Shown piece by piece: positions 9,025 through 18,199 of a stretch of 64,000 nt of DNA (the stretch's first letter is position 1; each line of letters starts with the position of its first letter). A program made the position numbers and the translations under genes. The notes under the pieces are model-generated. The model did no database searches and was not told the DNA's origin. It saw only the letters and a program-made list of their open reading frames with translations. The stretch comes from Citrobacter amalonaticus. Lineage in GTDB: Bacteria; Pseudomonadota; Gammaproteobacteria; Enterobacterales; Enterobacteriaceae. Location: assembly GCF_001559075.2 (NCBI RefSeq), contig NZ_CP014015.2, positions 3,906,001 through 3,970,000 of the forward strand. The letters are read 5' to 3'.

Positions 9025-9978
9025 ATGTATACAAAGATTATTGGTACTGGCAGCTATCTGCCTGAACAGGTGCGGACTAACGCCGATCTGGAAAAAATGG
9101 TCGATACGTCTGACGAGTGGATTGTCACCCGTACAGGTATTCGTGAACGCCATATTGCAGCGCCGAATGAAACCGTCTCAACGATGGGTTTTGCGGCGGC
9201 TCAACGCGCGCTGGAAATGGCGGGCATTGATAAAGAACAGATTGGCTTGATTGTGGTAGCGACCACCTCAGCGACACATGCATTCCCCAGCGCAGCATGC
9301 CAGATTCAGAATATGCTGGGCATCAAAGGCTGCCCGGCGTTTGACGTCGCCGCAGCCTGCGCCGGCTTTACATACGCATTAAGCGTCGCCGACATGTACG
9401 TTAAAACGGGCGCGGTCAAACACGCGCTGGTGGTCGGTTCCGATGTTCTGGCCCGCACCTGCGATCCGACCGATCGCGGCACAATCATAATTTTTGGCGA
9501 TGGTGCCGGTGCCGTGGTGCTGAGCGCCTCCGACAAGCCGGGCATCATCTCTACCCACCTGCATGCTGATGGTCGCTATGGCGAACTGCTGACGCTGCCG
9601 AATGCCGATCGCGTGAATCCGGAAAATTCGATTCATTTGACGATGGCAGGCAACGAAGTGTTCAAAGTGGCCGTTACCGAACTTGCGCACATCGTCGACG
9701 AGACGCTGGCGGCCAATAACCTGGATCGTTCAGAACTTGACTGGTTGGTTCCGCACCAGGCTAACCTGCGTATCATCAGTGCGACGGCCAAAAAATTGGG
9801 CATGTCGATGGACAATGTGGTGGTGACACTGGACAGACACGGCAACACGTCTGCGGCCTCCGTTCCTTGCGCGCTGGATGAAGCCGTGCGTGACGGACGC
9901 ATCAAAGAAGGTCAGCTTGTGTTGCTTGAAGCCTTTGGCGGTGGATTCACCTGGGGCTCCGCGCTGGTTCGTTTCTAG
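9025..9978 (+). CDS. fabH: beta-ketoacyl-ACP synthase III
   Basis: FabH condenses acetyl-CoA with malonyl-ACP, the first step of type II fatty acid elongation. The 317-residue protein has the thiolase fold. Its active-site cysteine sits in FDVAAACAGFT (about residue 112), the histidine in WLVPHQANLRI, and the asparagine in RHGNTSAAS. Length equals the E. coli enzyme. It is second in the plsX-fabHDG cluster and starts 77 bp after plsX. Confidence 0.98.
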   Translation: MYTKIIGTGSYLPEQVRTNADLEKMVDTSDEWIVTRTGIRERHIAAPNETVSTMGFAAAQRALEMAGIDKEQIGLIVVATTSATHAFPSAACQIQNMLGIKGCPAFDVAAACAGFTYALSVADMYVKTGAVKHALVVGSDVLARTCDPTDRGTIIIFGDGAGAVVLSASDKPGIISTHLHADGRYGELLTLPNADRVNPENSIHLTMAGNEVFKVAVTELAHIVDETLAANNLDRSELDWLVPHQANLRIISATAKKLGMSMDNVVVTLDRHGNTSAASVPCALDEAVRDGRIKEGQLVLLEAFGGGFTWGSALVRF

Positions 9979-9993
9979 TATAAGGATTTAAAC

Positions 9994-10923
9994 ATGACGC
10001 AATTCGCATTTGTGTTCCCTGGACAGGGTTCCCAGACCGTTGGGATGTTAGCCGATATGGCGGCAAGCTACCCCATCGTCGAAGAGACGTTTGCCGAAGC
10101 TTCTTCAGCGCTTGGCTATGACCTGTGGGTGCTGACTCAACAGGGGCCGGCTGAAGAACTGAACAAGACCTGGCAGACGCAGCCTGCGCTGTTAGCCGCG
10201 TCCGTTGCGCTGTATCGCGTCTGGCAACAGCAGGGCGGTAAAGCGCCGGTGCTGATGGCGGGTCATAGTCTGGGTGAATACTCAGCGCTGGTTTGCGCCG
10301 GTGTCATTAATTTTGCTGACGCAGTGCGTCTGGTTGAACTGCGTGGTAAATTCATGCAGGAAGCCGTTCCGGAAGGCACAGGCGGTATGTCTGCTATCAT
10401 CGGTCTCGATGATGCGTCCATTGCAAAAGCGTGCGAAGAAGCCGCAGAAGGCCAGGTGGTCTCGCCGGTGAACTATAACTCGCCGGGGCAGGTCGTTATC
10501 GCCGGACACAAAGACGCCGTTGAGCGTGCCGGTGCGGCCTGTAAAGCCGCCGGTGCAAAACGCGCGCTGCCGTTACCGGTGAGCGTACCGTCTCACTGTG
10601 CGCTGATGAAGCCGGCGGCGGAAAAACTGGCGGCAGAATTAGCGAAAATTACCTTTAACGCGCCGTCTGTACCGGTTATCAACAATGTGGATGTCAAGTG
10701 CGAAACTGACGCGAATGCCATTCGCGATGCGCTGGTGCGCCAGTTGTACAGTCCGGTACAGTGGACGAAGAGCGTCGAACTAATGGCGTCGCAGGGTGTT
10801 GAGCACCTGTATGAAGTAGGTCCAGGTAAAGTGCTTACAGGCCTGACGAAACGTATTGTTGATACCCTGACTGCCTCGGCTCTGAACGAACCGGCGGCGA
10901 TGTCGGCGGCACTTGCGCAATAA
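9994..10923 (+). CDS. fabD: malonyl-CoA:ACP transacylase
   Basis: FabD loads malonate from CoA onto acyl carrier protein, supplying the extender unit. The 309-residue protein starts MTQFAFVFPGQGSQ and has the nucleophilic serine in GHSLGEYSAL (about residue 92) and the histidine partner in PSHCALM. It begins 15 bp after fabH and is followed 12 bp later by fabG, so the three are one operon. Confidence 0.98.
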   Translation: MTQFAFVFPGQGSQTVGMLADMAASYPIVEETFAEASSALGYDLWVLTQQGPAEELNKTWQTQPALLAASVALYRVWQQQGGKAPVLMAGHSLGEYSALVCAGVINFADAVRLVELRGKFMQEAVPEGTGGMSAIIGLDDASIAKACEEAAEGQVVSPVNYNSPGQVVIAGHKDAVERAGAACKAAGAKRALPLPVSVPSHCALMKPAAEKLAAELAKITFNAPSVPVINNVDVKCETDANAIRDALVRQLYSPVQWTKSVELMASQGVEHLYEVGPGKVLTGLTKRIVDTLTASALNEPAAMSAALAQ

Positions 10924-10935
10924 AAGAGGAACACC

Positions 10936-11670
10936 ATGAGTTTTGAAGGAAAAATCGCGCTGGTTACCGGTGCAAGTCGTGGCATTGGCCGCGCAATTGC
11001 AGAGACGCTCGTTGCCCGTGGCGCGACCGTTATCGGTACCGCGACCAGCGAAAGTGGCGCTCAGGCCATTAGCGATTACTTAGGTGCTAAAGGTAAAGGT
11101 CTGATGTTGAATGTGACTGATCCAGCATCTATCGAATCTGTTCTGGAAAAAATTCGCGCAGAATTTGGTGAAGTGGATATCCTGGTCAATAATGCCGGTA
11201 TCACACGTGATAACCTGCTGATGCGAATGAAAGATGATGAGTGGAACGATATTCTCGAAACCAATCTTTCATCTGTTTTCCGCCTGTCAAAAGCGGTAAT
11301 GCGCGCTATGATGAAAAAGCGTCATGGACGTATTATCACTGTCGGTTCTGTGGTTGGTACCATGGGAAATGCGGGTCAGACAAACTACGCTGCGGCGAAA
11401 GCGGGTCTGATCGGCTTCAGTAAATCGCTGGCGCGCGAAGTTGCGTCCCGCGGTATTACGGTGAACGTTGTTGCTCCGGGCTTTATTGAAACGGACATGA
11501 CGCGCGCGCTGACTGATGAGCAGCGTGCGGGTACGTTGGCGGCAGTTCCTGCAGGTCGTCTTGGCAATCCGAAAGAGATCGCCAGTGCGGTTGCATTTTT
11601 AGCCTCTGACGAAGCAGGTTACATCACGGGTGAGACTTTGCACGTCAACGGCGGGATGTATATGGTTTAA
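10936..11670 (+). CDS. fabG: 3-oxoacyl-ACP reductase
   Basis: FabG is the NADPH-dependent ketoreductase of fatty acid synthesis. The 244-residue short-chain dehydrogenase shows the TGASRGIG dinucleotide motif near residue 12, NNAG, and the catalytic Ser/Tyr/Lys set (GSVVG ... YAAAKAG, about 138-155). AAAAGAGGAACACC upstream of the ATG is a good ribosome-binding site. Confidence 0.98.
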   Translation: MSFEGKIALVTGASRGIGRAIAETLVARGATVIGTATSESGAQAISDYLGAKGKGLMLNVTDPASIESVLEKIRAEFGEVDILVNNAGITRDNLLMRMKDDEWNDILETNLSSVFRLSKAVMRAMMKKRHGRIITVGSVVGTMGNAGQTNYAAAKAGLIGFSKSLAREVASRGITVNVVAPGFIETDMTRALTDEQRAGTLAAVPAGRLGNPKEIASAVAFLASDEAGYITGETLHVNGGMYMV

Positions 11671-11948
11671 CCACGAGATACGCAAAATCATCCAAATTGT
11701 ATCAAGTCGGCAAGACCGAAAAAGCCTGCGAGCATTGATGACTATGTGACCAGGGTTTGAAGATGCAGCCAACACAGAGACAATTTGAAGGATGAAGCGT
11801 AGAAAAATATTTGCGTTATTATAGGTCTTGGCCTCAAAATAACGTAAAATCGTGGTAAGACCTGCCGGGATTTAGTTGCAAATTTTTCAACATTTTATAC
11901 ACTACGAAAACCATCGCGAAAGCGAGTTTTGATAGGAAATTTAAGAGT
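11671..11948 (+). promoter_or_regulatory. acpP promoter and leader region
   Basis: This 278-bp stretch has no gene. It is AT-rich towards its end (11878-11945), where a TATACA -10-like hexamer lies at 11896-11901, and it ends in a weak ribosome-binding site before acpP. In E. coli the very strong acpP promoter lies in this gap, separating it from the upstream fab genes; the same is inferred here. Confidence 0.5.
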
Positions 11949-12185
11949 ATGAGCACTATCGAAGAACGCGTTAAGAAAATTATCGGCGAACAGCTGGGCG
12001 TTAAGCAGGAAGAAGTTACCAACAATGCTTCTTTCGTTGAAGACCTGGGCGCAGATTCTCTTGACACCGTTGAGCTGGTAATGGCTCTGGAAGAAGAGTT
12101 TGATACTGAGATTCCGGACGAAGAAGCTGAGAAAATCACCACCGTTCAGGCTGCCATTGATTACATCAACGGCCACCAGGCGTAA
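11949..12185 (+). CDS. acpP: acyl carrier protein
   Basis: The 78-residue acidic protein is identical in layout to E. coli ACP. The phosphopantetheine-bearing serine lies in [11 protein letters not shown] (residue 37 counting Met). It carries growing acyl chains for fatty acid, lipid A and lipoyl synthesis. It lies between fabG and fabF, and its codons are the preferred ones of highly expressed genes. Confidence 0.99.
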
Positions 12186-12196
12186 GTGAACATCTC

Positions 12197-12218
12197 CAGG
12201 CGGTCATTCGACCGCCTG
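12197..12218 (+). terminator. hairpin between acpP and fabF (partial terminator)
   Basis: A 9-bp stem CAGGCGGTC / GACCGCCTG with loop ATTC follows the acpP stop and is followed by a T-rich stretch (AGTTTTATCTTTTT). It likely lowers read-through into fabF so that ACP is made in excess. Confidence 0.7.
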
Positions 12219-12271
12219 AGTTTTATCTTTTTGTCCCACTTGAATCAATTATCCCTCCCTGGAGGACAACC

Positions 12272-13513
12272 GTGTCTAAGCGTCGTGTAGTTGTGACCGG
12301 ACTGGGCATGTTGTCTCCTGTCGGCAATACCGTAGAGTCTACCTGGAAAGCTCTCCTTGCCGGTCAGAGTGGCATCAGCCTGATCGACCATTTCGATACT
12401 AGCGCCTATGCAACGAAATTTGCTGGCTTAGTAAAGGATTTTAACTGTGATGACATTATCTCGCGTAAAGAACAGCGCAAGATGGATGCCTTCATTCAAT
12501 ATGGAATTGTCGCTGGCGTTCAGGCCATGCAGGATTCTGGCCTTGAAGTAACGGAAGAGAACGCATCCCGTATTGGCGCCGCTGTCGGCTCTGGTATCGG
12601 CGGTCTCGGACTGATTGAAGAAAACCACAGTTCCCTGGTGAACGGTGGACCGCGTAAAATCAGCCCGTTCTTCGTTCCGTCGACGATTGTTAACATGGTG
12701 GCAGGTCACCTGACCATCATGTATGGCCTGCGTGGGCCAAGCATCTCTATCGCGACCGCCTGCACCTCAGGCGTACATAACATCGGTCATGCCGCGCGTA
12801 TCATTGCATACGGCGATGCGGACGCGATGGTCGCGGGCGGTGCTGAAAAAGCCAGTACGCCACTGGGCGTAGGCGGCTTTGGCGCAGCACGTGCGTTGTC
12901 TACCCGTAATGAAAACCCGCAAGCGGCAAGCCGCCCGTGGGACAAAGAGCGAGATGGCTTTGTTCTGGGTGACGGTGCAGGCATGGTGGTACTGGAAGAG
13001 TACGAGCATGCAAAAGCGCGCGGCGCAAAAATTTATGCTGAAGTCGTTGGCTTCGGGATGAGCAGTGACGCTTATCACATGACGTCGCCGCCGGAAAACG
13101 GTGCAGGCGCTGCCCTGGCGATGGTCAATGCATTGCGTGATGCGGCGATTGAACCTGGCCAGATTGGCTACGTTAACGCCCACGGGACGTCCACGCCGGC
13201 AGGCGATAAAGCTGAAGCGCAGGCGGTTAAATCTGTCTTTGGCGATGCGGCAAGCCGTGTGATGGTGAGTTCCACCAAATCTATGACCGGTCACCTGTTG
13301 GGTGCAGCGGGCGCGGTAGAGTCGATTTACTCTATCCTGGCGCTGCGCGATCAGGCTGTTCCGCCAACCATCAACCTGGATAACCCGGATGAAGGTTGCG
13401 ATCTGGACTTCGTTCCTCACGAAGCGCGTCAGGTCAGCGGAATGGAGTACACCTTGTGTAACTCCTTCGGTTTCGGTGGGACCAACGGTTCATTGATCTT
13501 TAAAAAGGTCTGA
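12272..13513 (+). CDS. fabF: beta-ketoacyl-ACP synthase II
   Basis: FabF elongates acyl chains and converts palmitoleate to cis-vaccenate at low temperature. The 413-residue protein starts at a GTG after a strong CTGGAGGACAACC ribosome-binding site. It has the active-site cysteine in IATACTSGVHN (about 164) and the two histidines in NAHGTSTPAGD (about 304) and KSMTGHLLGAAG (about 341). Length matches E. coli. Confidence 0.98.
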   Translation: MSKRRVVVTGLGMLSPVGNTVESTWKALLAGQSGISLIDHFDTSAYATKFAGLVKDFNCDDIISRKEQRKMDAFIQYGIVAGVQAMQDSGLEVTEENASRIGAAVGSGIGGLGLIEENHSSLVNGGPRKISPFFVPSTIVNMVAGHLTIMYGLRGPSISIATACTSGVHNIGHAARIIAYGDADAMVAGGAEKASTPLGVGGFGAARALSTRNENPQAASRPWDKERDGFVLGDGAGMVVLEEYEHAKARGAKIYAEVVGFGMSSDAYHMTSPPENGAGAALAMVNALRDAAIEPGQIGYVNAHGTSTPAGDKAEAQAVKSVFGDAASRVMVSSTKSMTGHLLGAAGAVESIYSILALRDQAVPPTINLDNPDEGCDLDFVPHEARQVSGMEYTLCNSFGFGGTNGSLIFKKV

Positions 13514-13537
13514 CCGCCGTTTTTCCTCCCTGGTTAA

Positions 13538-13563
13538 AAGGTCCGCTTGTCGGGCCTTTTTTA
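13538..13563 (+). terminator. terminator after fabF
   Basis: AAGGTCCG / CGGGCCTT stem (one G-T pair) with loop CTTGT, followed by TTTTTT. It separates the fab genes from pabC. Confidence 0.75.
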
Positions 13564-13632
13564 TTGCGTTTTCTTCCCTTGTCCTGCGCTAACCATCCTG
13601 CGACACTAACGGGCCACGCATAAGGAGCCACC

Positions 13633-14442
13633 ATGTTCTTGATCAATGGCCGTGAACAGGAATCTCTTCCCGCAAGCGATCGCGCCATCCAGTTTGGCGA
13701 TGGCTGCTTTACCACTGCGCGCATTCTCGATGGCACGGTATCGCTGCTGGCGGCGCATTTGCGGCGTTTGCAGGCGGCCTGCGCGACATTGCTGATTGCC
13801 TTTGATGACTGGGATGTGCTTGAGCGAGAAATGACCGTGCTGGCCGCGGGCCATTCACGTGCGGTACTGAAGGTGATTATCAGCCGTGGAAGTGGGGGGC
13901 GAGGATACAGCGGCGCGCAGTGCCGTGACAGCACCCGCATTCTCTCTGTTTCTGCCTATCCGCAGCATTACGACCGCTGGCGCGAACAGGGGATTACGCT
14001 TGCCTTAAGTCCGGTTCGTCTGGGACGTAACCCTTTGCTTGCGGGCATCAAACACCTGAACCGGCTCGAACAAGTGCTGATTCGCTCCCATCTTGAGCAG
14101 ACGGACGCCGATGAGGCGTTGGTTCTTGACAGTGAGGGTTGGGTTACGGAATGCTGTGCGGCTAATTTATTCTGGCGAAAAGACAATGTGGTCTATACGC
14201 CGCGCCTCGATCAGGCGGGAGTGAACGGTATTATGCGACAATTCTGTATCCGGAAACTGGCACAATCGTCTTTTCAGGTTGTCGAAACCCATGCCCGCGA
14301 AGCAGCGCTGCAACATGCCGATGAAATGGTGGTTTGTAATGCGCTGATGCCGATCGTGCCCGTGCGGGCTTATGGCGCTAACACGTTGTCTTCACGTGTA
14401 TTATTTGAGTTTCTGGCCCCACTGTGTGAGCATCCGAATTAG
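13633..14442 (+). CDS. pabC: aminodeoxychorismate lyase
   Basis: PabC is a PLP enzyme that releases pyruvate from 4-amino-4-deoxychorismate to give p-aminobenzoate for folate. The 269-residue fold-type IV protein has the PLP-lysine in GIKHLNRLEQV (about residue 140) and the conserved E in SEGWVTECCAANLFW. It is followed two bases later by mltG. AAGGAGCCACC gives a strong ribosome-binding site. Confidence 0.95.
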   Translation: MFLINGREQESLPASDRAIQFGDGCFTTARILDGTVSLLAAHLRRLQAACATLLIAFDDWDVLEREMTVLAAGHSRAVLKVIISRGSGGRGYSGAQCRDSTRILSVSAYPQHYDRWREQGITLALSPVRLGRNPLLAGIKHLNRLEQVLIRSHLEQTDADEALVLDSEGWVTECCAANLFWRKDNVVYTPRLDQAGVNGIMRQFCIRKLAQSSFQVVETHAREAALQHADEMVVCNALMPIVPVRAYGANTLSSRVLFEFLAPLCEHPN

Positions 14443-14444
14443 TC

Positions 14445-15467
14445 ATGAAAAAATTGTTTCGTGTTGTCCTTTTACTGGTTGTTGTATTGGGCATTGCCGC
14501 AGGGGCGGGAATGTGGAAGGTTCGCCATCTGGCGGACAGTAAAATCCTGATTAAAGAAGAGACCATTTTTACCCTTAAGCCGGGTACCGGACGCCTGGCT
14601 CTGGGCGATCAGCTGTATGCGGATCGGGTCATTAACCGCCCCCGCGTGTTTCAATGGTTGCTGCGCGTCGAGCCAGAACTCTCCCACTTTAAGGCCGGAA
14701 CCTATCGTTTAACGCCGGGTATGAGCGTCCGCGAGATGCTGCAGCTGCTGGAAAGCGGCAAAGAGGCGCAGTTCCCACTGCGGCTGGTGGAAGGTATGCG
14801 CTTAAGCGACTATCTCAAACAGCTGCGTGATGCGCCGTATATCAAACATACCCTGAGCGACGATCGCTACGAAACCGTCGCAAAAGCGCTGGGCCTTGAG
14901 AGTACCGATGGACTGGAGGGCTGGTTCTGGCCCGATACCTGGATGTATACCGCCAATACCACGGATGTTGCCTTACTCAAGCGCGCCCATCAGAAGATGG
15001 TGAAGGCGGTTGAGCGCGTCTGGGAAGGGCGTGCGGAAGGATTGCCGTATAAGGATCAAAACCAACTGGTGACGATGGCCTCGATTATTGAAAAAGAGAC
15101 GGCCATTGCCAGCGAACGCGATCAGGTCGCCTCCGTCTTTATCAACCGCCTGCGTATCGGGATGCGCCTACAGACCGATCCCACGGTGATTTACGGGATG
15201 GGGGAGCGTTATAATGGCAAGATCTCGCGCGCGGACCTGGAAACGCCAACGGCCTATAATACCTACACGATGACCGGACTCCCGCCAGGACCGATTGCGA
15301 TGCCGGGTGAAGCTTCGCTGAATGCGGCGGCGCATCCGGCCAAAACGCCGTATCTCTATTTTGTGGCCGATGGTAAAGGCGGTCATACTTTTAATACTAA
15401 TCTTGCCAGCCATAACCGGTCAGTGCAGGACTATCTGAAAGTGCTTAAGGAAAAAAATGCGCAGTAA
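14445..15467 (+). CDS. mltG: endolytic murein transglycosylase MltG
   Basis: MltG cuts nascent glycan strands and sets their length. The 340-residue protein has a short cytoplasmic N-terminus, one membrane segment (about 5-22, LFRVVLLLVVVLGIAAG), and a periplasmic YceG domain. The domain holds the catalytic glutamate in ASIIEKETAIASERDQVA (about 218) and the QTDPTVIYG and NTYTMTGLPPGPI motifs. It overlaps tmk by 11 bp. Confidence 0.97.
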   Translation: MKKLFRVVLLLVVVLGIAAGAGMWKVRHLADSKILIKEETIFTLKPGTGRLALGDQLYADRVINRPRVFQWLLRVEPELSHFKAGTYRLTPGMSVREMLQLLESGKEAQFPLRLVEGMRLSDYLKQLRDAPYIKHTLSDDRYETVAKALGLESTDGLEGWFWPDTWMYTANTTDVALLKRAHQKMVKAVERVWEGRAEGLPYKDQNQLVTMASIIEKETAIASERDQVASVFINRLRIGMRLQTDPTVIYGMGERYNGKISRADLETPTAYNTYTMTGLPPGPIAMPGEASLNAAAHPAKTPYLYFVADGKGGHTFNTNLASHNRSVQDYLKVLKEKNAQ

Positions 15468-16098
15468 TTATATCGTCATCGAGGGGCTGGAAGGCGCCGG
15501 AAAAACGACCGCAAAGAATGTTGTGGTTGAGACGCTTGAACAACTCGGCATTCGCGACATGGTTTTTACCCGCGAGCCGGGCGGTACACAGCTGGCAGAA
15601 AAACTGCGTAGCCTGGTGCTGGACATCCGTTCAGTCGGTGACGAAACCATTACCGTAAAAGCCGAAGTGCTGATGTTCTATGCCGCGCGAGTGCAGCTGG
15701 TTGAGACGGTCATTAAACCCGCGCTCGCAGAAGGTAAATGGGTGATTGGCGACCGTCATGATCTGTCCACGCAGGCGTATCAGGGCGGTGGTCGCGGAGT
15801 CGATCAGCAGATGCTGGCGACGCTGCGTGATGCTGTACTGGGGGATTTTCGCCCGGATTTAACCCTGTACCTGGACGTCACGCCAGAAGTGGGGCTGAAA
15901 CGCGCTCGCGCCCGTGGCGAACTGGACCGCATCGAACAGGAGTCGTTTGATTTCTTCAATCGCACCCGCGCTCGCTATCTGGAGCTGGCAGCCCGTGATG
16001 CCAGTATCCGCACGATTGATGCGACGCAGCCGCTGGATACGGTGATGAGCGATATCCGTACCACCATTACCGAGTGGGTGAAGGAGCAGGGAGAATGA
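15457..16098 (+). CDS. tmk: thymidylate kinase
   Basis: Tmk phosphorylates dTMP to dTDP for DNA synthesis. The 213-residue protein has the P-loop GLEGAGKTTA near residue 10, the DR(H/Y)-type substrate motif (GDRHDLSTQAYQGGG) and a C-terminal lid with paired arginines. It overlaps both mltG (11 bp) and holB (ATGA), so the genes are translated from one message. Confidence 0.97.
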   Translation: MRSNYIVIEGLEGAGKTTAKNVVVETLEQLGIRDMVFTREPGGTQLAEKLRSLVLDIRSVGDETITVKAEVLMFYAARVQLVETVIKPALAEGKWVIGDRHDLSTQAYQGGGRGVDQQMLATLRDAVLGDFRPDLTLYLDVTPEVGLKRARARGELDRIEQESFDFFNRTRARYLELAARDASIRTIDATQPLDTVMSDIRTTITEWVKEQGE

Positions 16099-17099
16099 AA
16101 TGGTATCCATGGTTACGACCTGACTTCGAGAAGCTGGTAGCGAGCTATCAGGCGGGAAGGGGTCACCATGCGCTACTGATTCAGGCCTTACCGGGAATGG
16201 GCGACGACGCATTGATCTATGCGTTGAGCCGCTACCTGCTTTGCCAGCAACCGGATGGACATAAAAGCTGCGGCCACTGCCGTGGTTGCCAGTTGATGCA
16301 GGCAGGAACGCATCCGGACTACTATTCACTGTTCCCGGAAAAAGGGAAAAGCACGCTGGGCATTGATGCCGTGCGTGAAGTGAGTGAAAAACTGTATGAG
16401 CGTGCGCGACTGGGCGGAGCCAAAGTGGTCTGGATCCCGGATGCGGCGCTGATGACTGATGCCGCCGCCAATGCGCTGCTTAAAACGCTGGAAGAACCGC
16501 CCGCGCAAACCTGGTTCTTTCTCGCCAGTCGTGAACCCGCGAGGTTACTGGCGACACTGCGCAGCCGCTGTCGTTTGCATCATCTCGCGCCGCCGGCTGA
16601 ATCGTACGCGGTATCGTGGCTTGCGCGAGAAGTGACGGTGTCACAAGAAGCATTGTTGACCGCGCTGCGCCTGAGTGCAGGTTCTCCGGGGGCGGCGCTG
16701 GCCCTGCTGGGTTCCGAAAGCTGGTCCCAGCGTAACGCGCTGTGTCAGGCGCTGGCGAGCAGCCTTCCTGCTGGCGACTGGTACTCATTATTGACGGTGC
16801 TTAATCATGAACAGGCGCCTGCCCGACTACACTGGCTGGCGACGTTAATGATGGATGCGCTTAAACGTCAGCACGGGGCCACCGTGATGACCAACGCGGA
16901 TGCCGGGCAACTGATCGCCACGATTGCCGGTCAGTTGTCTCAGACGCGAATTCAGGCAATCCTCAATGCTATCTGCCACTGTCGCGAACAACTGCTTAAC
17001 GTGACCGGAATAAACCGTGAACTGGTGTTAACCGATCTTCTTCTGCAAATCGAGCATTACCTCCAACCAGGCACCGTGTTGCCTGTTCCCCACCTGTAA
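16095..17099 (+). CDS. holB: DNA polymerase III delta' subunit
   Basis: HolB is the delta' subunit of the clamp loader that opens the beta clamp. I start it at the ATG at 16095, which overlaps the tmk stop (ATGA) and gives MKWYPWLRPDFEKL and 334 residues, exactly the E. coli length. The frame is open 21 bp further upstream. The AAA+ module has a degenerate P-loop (LPGMGDDAL), a zinc-binding cysteine cluster (CGHCRGC near residue 60) and the SRC sensor motif (RSRCR). Confidence 0.96.
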   Translation: MKWYPWLRPDFEKLVASYQAGRGHHALLIQALPGMGDDALIYALSRYLLCQQPDGHKSCGHCRGCQLMQAGTHPDYYSLFPEKGKSTLGIDAVREVSEKLYERARLGGAKVVWIPDAALMTDAAANALLKTLEEPPAQTWFFLASREPARLLATLRSRCRLHHLAPPAESYAVSWLAREVTVSQEALLTALRLSAGSPGAALALLGSESWSQRNALCQALASSLPAGDWYSLLTVLNHEQAPARLHWLATLMMDALKRQHGATVMTNADAGQLIATIAGQLSQTRIQAILNAICHCREQLLNVTGINRELVLTDLLLQIEHYLQPGTVLPVPHL

Positions 17100-17109
17100 G
17101 AGAGACATT

Positions 17110-17907
17110 ATGTTTTTAGTCGACTCGCACTGCCATCTTGATGGCCTGGATTATCAATCTCTGCATAAGGATGTGGATGACGTGCTGGCGAAGGCGGCCG
17201 CGCGCGATGTGAAATTCTGTCTGGCGGTGGCGACGACGCTGCCGGGATACCGCGGTATGCGGGAACTGGTCGGCCAGCGCGATAACGTCGTTTTCTCCTG
17301 CGGCGTGCATCCACTCAATCAGGACGAACCGTATGACGTGGAAGAACTGCGTCATCTGGCGGCTGATGACGACGTGGTGGCGATGGGAGAGACGGGGCTG
17401 GACTACTTTTATACCCCCGAAACAAAAGTGCGCCAGCAAGAGTCATTCATTCATCATATCCAGATCGGCCGTGAACTGAACAAGCCGGTGATCGTCCACA
17501 CGCGCGATGCCCGCGCCGATACGCTGGCGATTCTTCGTCATGAAAACGTGACGGATTGTGGCGGCGTACTACACTGTTTTACAGAAGACAGAGAAACGGC
17601 GGGTAAACTCCTGGATCTGGGTTTTTATATCTCCTTTTCCGGCATTGTGACCTTCCGTAATGCTGAACAGTTACGTGACGCTGCGCGATATGTGCCGTTG
17701 GATCGACTGCTGGTGGAGACGGATTCCCCGTATCTCGCACCGGTACCGCATCGGGGTAAAGAGAACCAGCCAGCGATGGTCCGCGACGTGGCGGAATACA
17801 TGGCCGTATTGAAAGGTGTGGCGGTTGAAGAACTGGCGCAGATCACCACCGATAACTTTGCCCGTCTGTTCCATATCAACGCTTCCCGCCTGCAGTCAGC
17901 CTCGTAA
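17110..17907 (+). CDS. ycfH: TatD-family metal-dependent hydrolase YcfH
   Basis: The 265-residue TIM-barrel protein has the metal motifs of TatD hydrolases: DSHCHLD at the N-terminus, GETGLD (about 93), VHTRDA, HCF and ETDSPYLAP. These enzymes are exo-nucleases or deacylases; the physiological substrate of YcfH is not settled. It starts 10 bp after holB and is the last gene of this run. Confidence 0.93.
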   Translation: MFLVDSHCHLDGLDYQSLHKDVDDVLAKAAARDVKFCLAVATTLPGYRGMRELVGQRDNVVFSCGVHPLNQDEPYDVEELRHLAADDDVVAMGETGLDYFYTPETKVRQQESFIHHIQIGRELNKPVIVHTRDARADTLAILRHENVTDCGGVLHCFTEDRETAGKLLDLGFYISFSGIVTFRNAEQLRDAARYVPLDRLLVETDSPYLAPVPHRGKENQPAMVRDVAEYMAVLKGVAVEELAQITTDNFARLFHINASRLQSAS

Positions 17908-18199
17908 TCGAGTTTTTTTAAAGCTCGTAATTAATAAGTAAAGCGAGTAAAGTTCACCGCCACAAAGTGGGCGGTGAATGAGCGATCTGACACATTCTGA
18001 TACCTTTTTTGTCAAAATGTGCAACTTAACGCGCTGTCCAGAGTTGAAACGTGATAGCCGTCAAACTATATTTCGCCGATTTATTTTACTCTGTGTAATA
18101 AATAAAGGGCACTTAGATGCCCTGTCCACGGCGGGGTTCTCCCCCCTCGCCAATGCGTGTGAACGTAGAAAGCACAAATACTCAGGAGCACTCTCAATT
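17908..18199 (+). promoter_or_regulatory. ptsG promoter and leader with Mlc-like site and SgrS target
   Basis: This gene-free stretch contains an inverted repeat TTTATTTTA ... TAATAAAT at about 18080-18104 resembling an Mlc operator near the E. coli ptsG promoter. It also has ATACTCAGGAGC at 18178-18189, directly before the ptsG start. In E. coli the sRNA SgrS pairs with this ribosome-binding region to block translation and trigger RNase E decay during sugar-phosphate stress. A strong hairpin TTCACCGCC / GGCGGTGAA lies at about 17952-17977. The regulatory roles are from E. coli; only the sequence match is seen here. Confidence 0.6.

Noticed and set aside
12767..13420. 217-residue minus-strand frame opposite fabF
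   Set aside because: Antisense to conserved FabF coding sequence, no promoter or ribosome-binding site.
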